A stretch of 33,618 nucleotides of DNA, taken from contig JADNRY010000632.1 of NCBI GenBank assembly GCA_015501585.1, positions 1 to 33,618 of the forward strand. Direction: 5' to 3'. This document shows positions 1-11,944 of this stretch, in pieces. This DNA comes from Rhodocollybia butyracea. Taxonomy: Eukaryota > Basidiomycota > Agaricomycetes > Agaricales > Omphalotaceae. The notes beneath the pieces are model-generated. The model did not search any database. It saw only the letters and a program-made list of their open reading frames with translations, and was not told the DNA's origin. The stretch's first letter is position 1, and every line of letters starts with the position of its first letter. Position numbers and translations under genes: made by a program.

Positions 1-183
1 GATGGCAATTATGAGTCTGCTCCCGTCCAACGTGAAGTTCTAAAGAAAAGTTCCCCATGAACACGCCACACTTCCAGCCATTTTCATCCGAACTGTCAAA
101 TGCCATTTGCATCCGACCACTTATAACTCTTTATATTTCGCTGCTACTCATGACGAAGCTCTGCGTAGTTTCCATCCGTGTTG

Positions 184-1811
184 ATGCCGCCATTTTTCTT
201 TCCGGATCCCCTTCCTTCTAATTTCAACATCAACACTACTGTTGGAGCGTTCGAGATTGGGACGCTAGTGGCGACGGCTCTCTTTGGTGCTACGAGCATA
301 CAGGCGTACCTTTACTTTGAACGGTATGTAAAAGACCACAAGTTAGTTAAAGCACTGGTGCGTTGATCTATATCCTTTGGCTGCTGGTACGCGTGGTTAA
401 TTCATTGCAGGTCACAGCAATATGGTGAGAGCTGGGTTCGTTGCAGGGTTTGAAGCCGGGTCCTTATTGCTTCTAGGCTGCTGGAACTTGGCCATACTAT
501 TTGCATTTGTCATGCACTGTATACAATGACCGTTACATGGTATGCAGAACCTGAACTCCTTGCAATCCCGCCTGCATCCCTGGACATTTCAATTCTACTA
601 AACAGCTTCATCGGTCCGCTGGAGCAGGTATATTTCTTCAAATACGCACCTCACTTCCTTTTACTAAGGAATCCTAGGCTTGGTTCATTCGCCGCCTTTA
701 TGTTTTCTCAAAGAATAAATGGTTAACATCTTTATGCGGTTTGTTATCTTTTGCGAGAATGGTGGCAGGGATAGGTTACGCTTCGCTGGCTCTTCAGCGA
801 TTGAACATTATTGTCTTTGAACTACGTTATTGGTGGATTCTTACTTGCATTGTGGTACTTGGATCAGCAAATGATCTCCTCCTCGCATGCTCCCTTGCTT
901 GGTATCTGAATAAAGTCAAGAAAGATAACTATCAGCGGTTGGTAACATTTCGCGTCGAGTTGAGAGCACAAACTAAGTGGCAGCTTATGCTTAGCATCTC
1001 AAAACTACTTAATCGTTTGATTATGTGGGCCGTGGGCAAGTGATTTTGTTTGAGCATCTTCGTTGCATCGCTGATATTCTTTATTAGAAACTAGTGCAAT
1101 GACAAGGTAAGGTGGTGGGGTGTCATGTCATGAGTAATGAGCTGAGCATTCTTGGATTCTTGAACAGTCTCGCTACCGTATCCATGATGGTCTGCGTAAG
1201 TGAGATGTACTCGCTACTAGAACATGTTCATTGATCGTCTTGCCCTCTAGTTCTTCACCATGCCCACAAATTGTACTTGGCCAATATTCACTATATGCGT
1301 TCCGCATTCTGACTATAAGCTTAGTTATATTCATCGCTATATATGTGACTTTATCCAAACGTGAGTCCAAAGTTTATGCTGTTGTATGTCAAATATCTTA
1401 CCTCTTACAAAGTATACTCTAACGCACTCTTGGCTTCGTAAGTCATCGTCCACCTAGTACTTACAGCAGCTTGACACGTTTTTCTGCCTTTTGTTTCGCA
1501 GACTTAACGCTCGGGAGGCCTTCAAGCAACAGTTTGGCCAAGAATTTTCTGCCGAGAATGCCATGAGCGTGGGAAGGTCAAGACATCAGTCTCGTTTCTC
1601 CCAACCAACCAATGTGAGTGCCTGCTCCCTCTTCCGTCAGCGGAAAATGAACGAGTCAATGTCTTATCTCCGTTAGTCTGCGATGGTTCTCGGCAGTCAA
1701 TTCTCGTCTCTTCGACCTCCCTCGATGACTTCAATATACAGTGAAGACGATATACCTTTAGGAGATGTAACTGGAAAATATCCTGCCCCAGTAAAATACG
1801 TGCGCAGTTAG
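184..1811 (+). CDS. DUF6534-family multi-pass membrane protein, 12 exons
   Basis: Predicted integral membrane protein of the large Agaricomycete DUF6534 family; its function is unknown. My model joins 184-357, 411-424, 477-627, 678-941, 984-1035, 1088-1106, 1168-1195, 1251-1272, 1325-1360, 1413-1437, 1502-1613 and 1677-1811. It closes in frame at 343 aa, the usual family length. Family landmarks appear only when spliced this way: an N-terminal 'GAFEIGTLVATALFGATSIQ' helix, 'LELGHTICICHALY', 'FIGPLEQAWFIRRLY', 'LIMWAVETSAMTSLATVSM' and 'LYSNALLASLNAR' before a hydrophilic tail. About seven hydrophobic helices are visible. The first ATG in frame is at 184. Two exons are microexons (14 and 19 nt). 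The intron 1036-1087 has a GC donor (GCAAGT). The intron 942-983 is only 42 nt and in phase, so that segment may instead be retained as coding sequence. Confidence 0.85.
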
Positions 1812-4129
1812 GACACATCGGAGTGATAGCGTAAGATCTAGTGTATCATAGCGGAAACATAGTTGGGGCTTTCTGTTGTTGATTAGGAGGAGTTCAACAA
1901 GTGTACATATATTGGTTTCAGGTGTACTTATTATTCTTATTGTTATTAAGTACTTAATACGTAGCACTCAAACACGTCGGGACGTGAAGCAACAGAGCTT
2001 GGGCAAGTCACGTTCAATGTATTTTGGGAAAAATACATCTCTCGTTTAAAGAAGACTGGAGCATACTGGAAAAGGGAACTTGATGATTGAACGTTCACAT
2101 CCGAGTCCCCATTCTATCGAAGAACCCTACCACAGCCTTCTGGTCATACTACTTTTTCATCTCTTCTGAATCAAGCACCCGAGTTGCTGGAACTTACGGC
2201 CCATGTGGCGCATCTTAAGTAACTAAACGAACGGTCACTCCAGGCTGAAATCCTAATGGTGATGTTACCCTTGTCCCAAAACCCTGGCCCAGTCAAAGTG
2301 TATGTCAACTTATGTGAACGGGAATTTGTCTGCGTGGGTAATCGATCCCCTCGTTGCTGTGGGCCGTACCAATCCCGTACTAGTATGTTTTAAGTATCCA
2401 AATTATAGCCTTTATCGTTAGTCATGGTGTTCTCCTTCACATACAGGGGCTTAGACAGATACGCTCTTGAGGGTCGAAGTGGTTGTTGTGGTGACGATGT
2501 TTAGAGTTCGAGTCTCTGATTTTATTCGACACATTTGCCCACTGGAAGTTCAGTAGGTACATAGATGGAACCCGGTGTTTGTATATAGAATCAGCCTTGT
2601 ACTGCTTTGGCTGCTGCGCTGTATCAACGATGCTAAGCTTGAAGCTTGGAGACTTTGAAGGTGCCAGGGTAACTATCATGGACATGCCGGAACGCATAGA
2701 TAGTAATCTACTCTAAGTGTAACTCAAAGTTCGAGAACAAATTACATGAAATTTAATCTCTTCATAGACGAGATGTTAGAATTCTGACGGTACGTACGAG
2801 TGCCCCTATTACCAAGGCATTCAAACGGGGTTCGCGGTTTCGTTGCGCTGGACAGTTGCAAGTCCTTGTAACTAATAGTTTGCTAAACGATTTTGAGTAG
2901 CCGTCCAGCTGTCCTTCTTGGTGTCGTTTTTTGAAGCTAACAGAGCAATCGAGCATCCGGTTTTATCCTGACGGCCACAAGCCTCAGCGCAGTAGCATTC
3001 TTCCGGGATGTGTCAGAGTATATGTAAGTGTATGTAGTTATCACTCGGGCGCTACTTATGTATATACCTACCTTACTCATATACTCAGTATGTAGAGCCA
3101 ACATCCTAAATACCTTCTTTGCTCTGTACTATTATGTCGCTCTCGTCCTGAGGGTTGACTGTGCTGTCCCGTTCGATGTGTCTCTATAGAAAGAACCTTG
3201 GCTGACTCCGCACAGCTTGATACCAAGGCTACGCTCGTGTAGAGCTTTCCTCCCCAAGATAATTTCAGCGACGCGGATAAACGGGGTAGATCCCTAATGA
3301 CTAATGGCGCCGCCTCGTTGAAAAGCCTGGTGGCCTGTAGTCAATATTATCTTTCGCATGTTCTTCTATCTCAGGCAGGATACAGAGAGCTAGTAGTAGG
3401 CACTCGGCCCCAAATCGTTCGTTTTACAGCTCTCTGCAGAACAGAGAGGAGTGCGACTTGGATGAGGACTGGACAACGATGGAAGAGTGTTTTCAGATGA
3501 GTTCTTTGAATATTGGCAGGACATAATATTTGAGAAAAGGGTGGGCGGCGGTAAGACCCGTCTGGGGCTTTCTTCTCTTCAGTGCAAAGCTATCAAGTGC
3601 AGGCGCACTTAGAGTGAATTATATGATTATGTTTGCATTTCCAAATATATCCGGTCAAAGCGTAGTATTGCATTGCACGTACGGCATGTTTCTGTAGTGC
3701 ACGGCCCGGGATGTAAGCGGTTTCGATGCCGTGAACTCATTTCCTCATGTATATTGGGGAGATATGAATTTCCGAATTTCCCCTGGCCTTACACTACGCG
3801 GAAGATTTGCCAGATACTGGTGTTATTTCAGATACTTACTTTCTGTGATAGCTTTGCATTCTGCAACGTTTTCTTTTTCTCTTCTGGGTTTACCGTTTGA
3901 GCAATTGTAGTCGAATGTAGGCCAAAATTTGACCGGATCCACACGGAACGACGATGATTTGGTTTTGAATACATGAGTACTGATTGGCTGAAGGCTCGGG
4001 ACTTCGGGTCACTTCGGGAGCTTCAAAAATTTCGTTGTGGGCGCTTCTTTTTTACCACATCCTCTTTCTCGACAAGTACATACCCTTTACTTTTGTATAA
4101 TCTCTTTTCTACCTTTTTATACTTTAGAA
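1812..4129. other. Intergenic region without recognisable gene
   Basis: About 2.3 kb between the DUF6534 gene and cytochrome c. Only short ORFs with no family resemblance occur on either strand. I see no tRNA, no transposase fragment and no clear inverted repeats. The last ~150 bp is probably the cytochrome c promoter. Confidence 0.5.
3983..3987 (-). promoter_or_regulatory. CCAAT box upstream of cytochrome c
   Basis: ATTGG on the plus strand (CCAAT on the minus strand) lies about 143 bp upstream of the cytochrome c ATG. Fungal respiratory genes, including cytochrome c, are classically controlled by the CCAAT-binding Hap complex. The motif is short, so the function is inferred from position. 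A TATAA is also present at 4096-4100, about 30 bp before the ATG. Confidence 0.35.
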
Positions 4130-4682
<553 letters not shown>

Positions 4683-5881
4683 AAAGTCACCTCTCCCACA
4701 TACACGGACTGCGATTATTGGATTATTCTGGACCTATACACCTAATGACGGCTATAATACTAGACGACTGACGTATAGAGTACGCTCTACCCCACTCAAT
4801 GCAATAGATGCGTTATCATTATTTTTGTTCTGTACTGCATCGTTGACTATGACGCGGGACTGGTAACTATTGACGCGTGTCAGAATCATTGGTTTGGAGC
4901 CCAATCTCATCAACGTGATCAATCTCATTCTTCTTAAGGTCATTTTTCCTCAGGGGTTGTTTCCCATGCAAGCAACATATACGATATGCTTGTATGCTTG
5001 CGACCAACTTGACTTCCAGGTGGTATCCAGGGATTTGGAACCAATCCTACATAATCATTTAACGACGATGTAAGGTGCCAACATAGTTTATACCTACACT
5101 AGAGTGCGCGCAGTTGAAAGGAGAGGGTTGGCAAAGACTTGCTGGCGCGTAAGATTCCAGAATCCTCTCGTCTAGGGTGATGAAGAATCTATCTTCTTTA
5201 TTGGCCAACGCGCTTCTCCATTCTCAGTCGATAAAGCAGCTCGCGTTCAATCGAGGGTTATGGAAATATTCCAAAGCTTCTGTGTATTAATTCTGGTGCG
5301 ATCCACGGAGCTCAAAGTGTTTTTTCGGTCCCAGCTGATTCTGTGGGGCTTATGTACGGAGAGGACTTCGGAGGGTGCATGACATTCCAGTGACTATGTC
5401 ATTGTAGCAATCTCAATTCGGTCCGTCCTCGTCCGCGCAAGTCGTTTGCAGAGGTAACAGAAGGCGAAGGGGTCTGGGTTGGGCCCGCGGAGCATGCACG
5501 GACGAGGAAAGTGCAAGCGGGTGAACACTTTCGGTGGTTACCTGCTGTACTCAATGTTTGACTTTGCGGATGATCCACTGAGAACGTGAGAGTCATTTCC
5601 CTAGTGGGATTTTGGTTCTTTTCTGTGACTAGTGAACAGACAGCGCGAGAAAGGTGAGAAGTTATAATCGAGTAGCTTTGACAGACTAATGCCGCTGCCT
5701 CTCGCCATAGCTCAGTGCCACCTGTGATAACCCGACCATATTTATTTAATTCTTTTACATTATTTTACATGAGTTGGGAGGATTGACTTCGCACTACTAC
5801 TAGTTCTTTGTTCCTCTAGTCAGGGCACCTAGGGAGTACTATATACATACCCTGCACATCTTTCGTCTTCCTGGTGACCCG
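4683..5881. other. Intergenic region without recognisable gene
   Basis: About 1.2 kb between cytochrome c and the convergent alpha/beta-hydrolase. ORFs here are short, with no domain or motif I recognise. No repeat structure stands out. Confidence 0.5.
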
Positions 5882-7198
5882 TCACTGAACAGTCTCAAAC
5901 GCTTTGGCTAAGGCATCAACTGCATCGGCGATTCCTTTCTGCCCGTTTTTCAGCACACTGCAGTTTATCGATAGTCAGCATTGTATTTTGATCTAGGTTT
6001 AGTGTCACTCACGCTATTCATCCAGAGTGAAAATCCAACATCAGCGCTGTTCCTCGAAATTTAGTCAACAAAAGGCGCGCACCGTCAAACAAAAAATGCA
6101 GATGCATTCCGCCTTTATAAACCACACACTCGGCATCTACACCACACTCCCTTAACCGTTCCGCATACGCCTCACATTCATTGCAAAGTAGATCCATCTC
6201 TTGCGCAGCAATCCAAGTTTTGGGGGCCTTTTCTAGTAATTCTTGTGGGGCCAAGAGCGGTGACGCTTCCCATCTCAACCAGTCGTCTTCGGTTTTGAAA
6301 TACATAGCTTTCGTCCAGTTCACCATGGCTGGAGGTAAATATGGCGCGTACTTGTTGGATTCCCACCTCCCGCCAGGAGCATCGGTGGCGGTTTGATCTA
6401 CGGAAGGCGTAATGAGGAGCTGGAGTGCCATCGGGGCAGGGAGAGGAGGTGCAAAGGACTCTTCGACTGCTTTGAGAGCAAGAACAGCTGCGATGTTCGC
6501 TCCACTGTTCAAACGGTTAGACCCTGGTATCGATGTTACTGAGCCCTATTCTGATACTTACGAAGACGCACCGCCAGTGGCTATCTTAGAGGTATCGATG
6601 TTGAGGAGATCTTTTCCATCCGTAAGGACCCATTGTAGTGCCTCTACAGCGTCGTCTATAGCTGCAGGAAACTTATGCTCCGGCGCCAATCGGTAATCAA
6701 CCGATATCACGATGCATTTTGCACCTGCAATACATGTATGGCAGCAAACAGTAGTAGAAACCTAGCTGGCTCACCAACACAAAGATTTGTGATGATTGAC
6801 TGCTCGTTATGGAGTCCTCCTAGCGTCCAACCTCCTACATTTCCAGATGAAGATCATAGCTCAGCAACAGAACACTGCTTACCACCGTGAAAGTACACGA
6901 GAACCGGCCACCCATTTCGCGGTGGTTCTCCAAAGGGTGTATACGCCCTCATCATTCTGCCATATCCACCTTTCTTCAACTCGAAATCCTCAATTTTGCC
7001 AACATCTAACGGTTTCCTTTCTCCTTGCATGGGTAGGGGTTTTCGCATTGTTACAGGATCCCATGGGAGCGTACATAGCATAGGTAGGTATTGAAGGACA
7101 TTTTCATGTAGAGCAACGTATTCAGGATCGAGCTTGGAGATGATTGAAGGATGAAGTGGTTGTTTGGGAACTCTGGCAGAAAAGTCGTTCGTTGACAT
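5882..7198 (-). CDS. Alpha/beta-hydrolase fold-3 esterase/lipase (HSL class)
   Basis: Predicted carboxylester hydrolase; the substrate is unknown. Exons on the minus strand are 7198-6883, 6834-6775, 6724-6562 and 6504 to about 6080. The oxyanion motif HGGGW is split by the first intron. 'VDYRLAPEHKFPAAIDDA' is diagnostic of the hormone-sensitive-lipase class. The nucleophile elbow G-A-S-S-G is split by the third intron. The acid (in 'QEMDLLCNE') and the histidine (in 'GGMHLHF') are present, so the triad looks complete. The reading frame of exon 4 stops at 6018, but a helix-forming segment starting 'VLKNGQKGIADAV' in 5957-5882 looks like the true C-terminus. It needs a phase-2 donor I could not place with confidence. 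There is no clear signal peptide, so it is probably intracellular. It shares an 88-bp upstream region with the divergent AT-hook gene. Confidence 0.85.
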
Positions 7199-7286
7199 CT
7201 TGTAAGTAGAATGTGAGAATTTGCTGATAATGTTAAATGCTATTGAGCGCTAAACGTCTTCACGTCCTCCTTTCCGAATCTTTACG
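7199..7286. promoter_or_regulatory. Short divergent promoter region
   Basis: Only 88 bp separates the ATG of the minus-strand hydrolase from the ATG of the plus-strand AT-hook protein, so the two genes must share promoter sequence. No strong TATA or CCAAT element is evident. Confidence 0.5.
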
Positions 7287-10213
7287 ATGGACAAGCTCGA
7301 TAACTTTGATGCGGTATCTGAACTTTTGAAAGCAGAAACTCTACGTCTTATAATGCGCGACCTTGGCGAAAAGGGTCCAAGTCGTAGAGAAGAAATGATT
7401 GAATTACTTAAGGAGAAGATTTTTGGTTCAAGTTCTGGTATGTATTTTTTTGATTGTTTTCAGCAATGTACTCAAATCAAAAAGCCTATGAAACCGAAGA
7501 AGAAGTTTCCGATAAGAAAACAACACGGTCATCTCGCGCTGCTGCCTCCACAGCACGCGTAACTCGGAACAACGCTATAAACGGTGGAAAAACTACTCGA
7601 GATGTTCTGTCCGCTGCAGGATCAGTTCGCTCGAATCATAAACGAAAAGTTGAAGAACAGGAAGAAACTGACTCCAGCGAAATGGAAGAAAAAAAATCTG
7701 CTGGTCCTGCGAAACGCACTAGGATAACCAGGTCCAATGTTGACGCCGATGTCCAAACGGAGAGTATCAGTTCTGCTCCACGTCGAGGAGGTACCTCTGT
7801 TTCTGCCGCCCCTATTTCTTCGCGTATAACCAGACGTTCTGGGGCCAATATCTCTGCTCCTGCAGAGGTCAAGAAACGCGGTAGGCCATCAAAAAGGAGT
7901 AGTTCTTATGAAGCGGAACAAGGAGAGGGAGATGAAGACGAAGATGAAGACGTCGATGAATTTCCTCTCAAACGAACTCGAACTCGTTCTCGTAAAACCC
8001 ATGAAGACAACGATGAACAGGGTGTAGAAGAAGTTGAAACAGTTTCTGCAAAGCGGGGTAGAGGTCGCCCTCGTAAAAACCAGGCAATCGTCGACGATGA
8101 GGATGAAGTGCAGGACGCTTCCGTTGCTCGAACCCCTTCTCCAGGCAGAAGAACCCGTACCTCTGTATTTGCATCTCCCGGCAAAGGCCGCCCTACTACA
8201 TCCTTTTCTCGCCGCTCACGTATCTCCTCCTATGCGCCGGTTTCACAGTCTAATTCTCAGGTTGCACCAATTTCTACTCGGTCTCGTACTGGCCATTCAC
8301 CCGCGAAAAAAAATAATTACCTTACCGCGCCTTTGGTCAAAAGAAAGTACGGCAGTGCTCGAAACGGTGGGGTCAGGACTAGTGCTCGCGTCTCGACATC
8401 ATTATCATCGAGAGGGAGACCTGTTGGAAAAACTCGTTCCAGTCTATCGAAAGCTAGGTCCATCGTGAAACCACGACCTAAAAAACTGTCTTCCGCACCG
8501 AAACCCAGAAGAAGGGCATCTCCTCCTGACGACCGAGATCAGGGAAAGAAGTATGCGTTCGACGGAGTGGAACTGACTAAACGACCTCAGAAACGCCAAG
8601 AAAATAATATCGCGAGCAGCTCTACTGTCAATGCGGAAGATGGACTGTCTTCTGGTCCCGGTACGAGTGTAGATACGAGCCTGTTTGGGGGAAAGCTGTC
8701 TGAAGATGAACATGGAAGTGAACACGCCGCCGGCCCCAGCAGTGAGTAACGTTCAACTATCTTTATTCATGTTTTTATCCTTTTATTTCGAAAATTAATC
8801 TGGTTTCGGATGATTGAATTAACATCTCATTCGACTTATTCAAATAGCTCAACCTATATCTACCGCAAATTTGACCCGTCCACTCTCCCCTGCCGAACAA
8901 CCCGTACCTCAGCAACAGTCGGGGGAAGAAATCCGTCGAGCCTCCTCATCAATACGACAATCGTCAACTCCCTCGTTAGCTGTATCACTCACCTCCAGAG
9001 GGTCGGTAATTGCCACGTTCCCATTGAACCCTTCGCCACCTCCTGCTTCTCAAAGCAAGGACTTAGAGGAAAAAGATGATGATCAGATATTTGGTCCTGA
9101 ACCGGATGCACAGAGCCACGCTGAAGGGGAGCAGCCTGGAGGAGAACTTTCAAATGTCGTCGAGAAAGGAAAAGAGCAAGGTCCTTCCAATGACAATCCG
9201 AACGGTCCTAGTGAAATTGGAACCGAGGATGATAAAGATGAAAACGAGATCGTCGCTGCAGCGTCCAAGTCGGCAGATGTGGTTGAATCTTCCGTTCAAG
9301 TTTTTTCTACTGCTACCCTCCAAGCTTCAGATTCGGAAGAAATCAGAGATACCGAGATGGCTGCAGATGAAGTCGTCGAAGCTGTAACCCCGTCTTCTGG
9401 CTCACCTACCTCTCGGTCCTCGGAAGTCAGAGATACCGAGATGGCCGCAGATGATGAAGTCTTCGAAGCTTTAACCCCGTCTTCTGGCTCTCGTTCTACG
9501 GAAGTCAGAGATACTGAGATGGCGGATGATGTCGTCGAAGCTGTAACCCCGTCTTCTGGTTCACCTACCTCTCGTTCTACACCTTCACTTGCGGTGGCCT
9601 CTGCCGACGGCGAGAAGGGTGATGACGACGAGAGCGAAGATATAGATGATGATGCGAATATCATGGATCCCAGCACGGGCCCTGTGGAAATCAACGTTCA
9701 GGTTGTAACCGAGTCCGCCACAGAGATGATCACAACTTTCGAGGCTTATGGAGACACTGATATCAATGGTGAGTCTTTGTGACCACAACCAGTCCCTCAC
9801 TGAATCGCAGAATAGAGCCCTCCTCGAGTGCCGTTGATCAGTCCGAGTCAGTCCCTGCCACTGATCTGTTCATATCACAGGAAGGACCTAGTTTGCCAGT
9901 GGAACCGACCCCACTTGAACTGACCCCATTTGAGCCGACCCCATTTGAACCGACCCCATTTGAACCGACCCCATTTGAACCGACCCCATTTGCATCTACC
10001 TCTGAATCACACCCTCCATCGGTTGCAGACAAGTTTCTGCAGCCATCTCTGACCTACCTATATGCCCCAACCGAAGCTGGAACAGGAACATCCCTCAGTA
10101 ATCTCATGAATTATGGAGACGAAGCAGAAGCCGACGAAGATGGTGGTTCTGGTAGTGCAGGAAACCGTGAGGTATACGATAGTCGTCATTCCCAGTTGTC
10201 ACATTTGCAGTAG
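7287..10213 (+). CDS. SAP-like and AT-hook nuclear protein with acidic repeats
   Basis: Likely chromatin or DNA-binding protein; I do not recognise an orthologue. Model: exon 1 7287-7437, exon 2 from 7464 or 7485 to 8741, exon 3 8848-9768, exon 4 9816-10213, all introns phase 1, about 908-915 aa. The N-terminus 'LRLIMRDLGEKGPSRREEMI' resembles a SAP helix-turn-helix. Lys/Arg/Ser-rich sequence follows with AT-hook cores at about 7873-7900 (RGRP), 8050-8080 (RGRGRPRK) and 8407-8430 (RGRP). The C-terminal half is acidic and low in complexity. It carries three ~28-residue repeats built on 'VRDTEMAADD' and a 15-bp minisatellite coding PFEPT units. The first intron has either a 26-nt form (CAG acceptor) or a more normal 47-nt form (AAG acceptor at 7484); both keep frame. 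An alternative splice 10172-10210 would only shorten the tail. Confidence 0.7.
9337..9590 (+). repeat. Three tandem ~80-bp coding repeats
   Basis: Three imperfect tandem units within exon 3 of the AT-hook gene. Each encodes a form of 'E(I/V)RDTEMA..(V/F)EA(V/L)TPSSGS', and the unit length varies in multiples of three so frame is kept. Confidence 0.85.
9908..9992 (+). repeat. 15-bp coding minisatellite (PFEPT)
   Basis: About five nearly identical 15-bp units (core 'accccatttgaaccg') in exon 4 of the AT-hook gene, coding PFEPT. Such arrays commonly vary in copy number between strains. Confidence 0.9.
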
Positions 10214-11052
10214 ATAGTGTAAGAATCCGCGTTGGTGGGGAAATTGCTCGAGGGTTAGTCATTGAAATGGGTGCTTGAATGCTGTTCTATATGTAGTTTT
10301 TTCTTGTATATTGTTTTTCTGGGACTCAAGCTTGCAAGCGTGAAAATGCCAATAAAGAGGACATTTGTCAATACTTAATATGGTAGACTGTAGTCTTTTG
10401 CTCATACATATTCAAACCAGAGCAAGAACATATGCTTCAGTGGGTGAGTATGTCGTCATGGAGTTATTATATGCCCAGCTGCAGATGGCATACCCGATGT
10501 CAAGAGTGAGCTATCGAATATATCAAAGGTGGGTCGTGGAGAGGAGATGGTAAAGAAAGAGACCATCTCATCCCATGTACTACGACGTCATAGTGTCAGA
10601 ACAGGGGATCATTTGCAGTGAAATTTTCAAAATTAGCTATGAAAAGGAACGATATACCCCAGCCCAGAAGAGAGGAATTCGCATAAGACTGGGTTGCACA
10701 CATCGACGAGGACATCGGATTTAATCTACAAAACTTCCCAAACGCTAATAACTTGTCACCCACTCTACTTTTACTTGAAGCTCTCAGCAATGTACTCGGG
10801 CCTGAATCGCTGAAGAGGGAATGTCGATTGAAACGGGCTGGACGGTAAGCTTCTCCTCTGATTCGAGTCATCGAGTTCATGGTGTCACATTCTGGACTGA
10901 ACATATATTACAGGCTACAAGGATAAATGAAGTCAGCTTGTTCAAAGGAAATAGACAGGAGGTGATACATGTACAATGATGTATGCGAGGAAATGACAGA
11001 AGTTCTTTCATAACTAAAGGCAAAAAGTGAGAATGAGAACTGATCAGACTTA
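10214..11052. other. Intergenic region without confident gene
   Basis: This stretch holds the 3' end of the AT-hook gene and the downstream side of the convergent minus-strand gene. One 102-codon minus-strand ORF (10596-10904) has no recognisable features, so I do not call it. Confidence 0.4.
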
Positions 11053-11932
11053 CTAAAAAAATAAGTCGCTCACCAGCAACTCTCGCATAGCCTCCAAGCA
11101 CTGAAAGACAATGCGACGGTCCTCCAGTGGATTCATACCATGACTGAGGTAACCGTCTTGGTCTGCAGCAGGGGGCACAAGCCTCTGGACAACTGTAGGT
11201 TGTGCTGGGTACTGGGCAGTGATAAGAGCAGAAACCAGGTCTTGTGTTACTGCGATCTTGTAAAATATCGGACGCGGTCCAACCATGGTGATGCCCGGAA
11301 TTATTTGCTGGGGCAGAGGAACTTGACGAAGGCGGTTATTCTCCACGAATGCAGCAATCGCTTCGGCAACTAACTGTGGGACCGGTTCATCGGTCACTGT
11401 GTTACGCTGGAAATTCGTCAGGTCCACGCGCAAGGAAGATTGAATATGAGACTGCCTTGTCGTCGTGGACTATAAGCAAATATTTTGAGGCTTTCATGAC
11501 AGCTATATCAGCTTTGGCACACACACGAGTGCCGCACATTGTGAAGGTCATCTCTCTCATCGTGGTGATTGATTTTTCATTGTCGTCAAAGTTGAGCATT
11601 CTGAGAGGATGGTCGGAGAAGTCATTGACTGCAGCCTTTTCCATGAGATTCGCGCGGTTAAGAAATTCGAAGAAGATGCGTTCCGTCTTTGTAACTACGG
11701 CAGGAGGAGGAGGTCGGGCGACGTTGTTGAGAATGACAGGAGAAACGGTGGCTGCAGGCAGCTGAGGCGTGCCAAAGAAAGTTGCTACGTCGACATCGTG
11801 GATGACGATGTTGAATGCCAAGAGCTCGTTGTGAGTCCAATCGCTATCTGACTTGGCCGTATAAGTTGAGCCATCGTTAAGCAGCGCTACCCGGTCCGTA
11901 GATCCGCCGAGCCCAAAGATAATCAGATTCAT
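11053..11932 (-). CDS. Agaricomycete orphan-family protein with PD-(D/E)XK-like core
   Basis: Member of a family common in mushroom genomes and usually annotated as hypothetical. Exons are 11932-11453 and 11406-11053 with a 46-bp intron, about 277 aa. An alternative donor after 11074 (GTGAGC) would give a slightly different C-terminus. The family pattern is visible in order: 'DWTHNELLAFNIVI', 'TFFG..LP', 'FTMCGTRVCAKADIAVM' and 'YLLIVHDDK', then 'PQLVAEAIAAF', which continues after the intron. The D(142)...D-x-K(159) arrangement followed by a Q-containing helix matches the catalytic layout of PD-(D/E)XK nucleases. That match is my inference, and nuclease activity is not established. The start ATG at 11932 is the first in frame. 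No signal peptide or membrane segment is seen. Confidence 0.6.
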
Positions 11933-11944
11933 AATCACCCATCA

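Noticed and set aside
2494..2514. tRNA B-box-like 'gttcgagtct'
   Set aside because: No matching A box, acceptor stem or anticodon arm at the right spacing.
10596..10904. Minus-strand 102-codon ORF
   Set aside because: No motif, no splice partners and unremarkable composition, so it is not supported as a gene.
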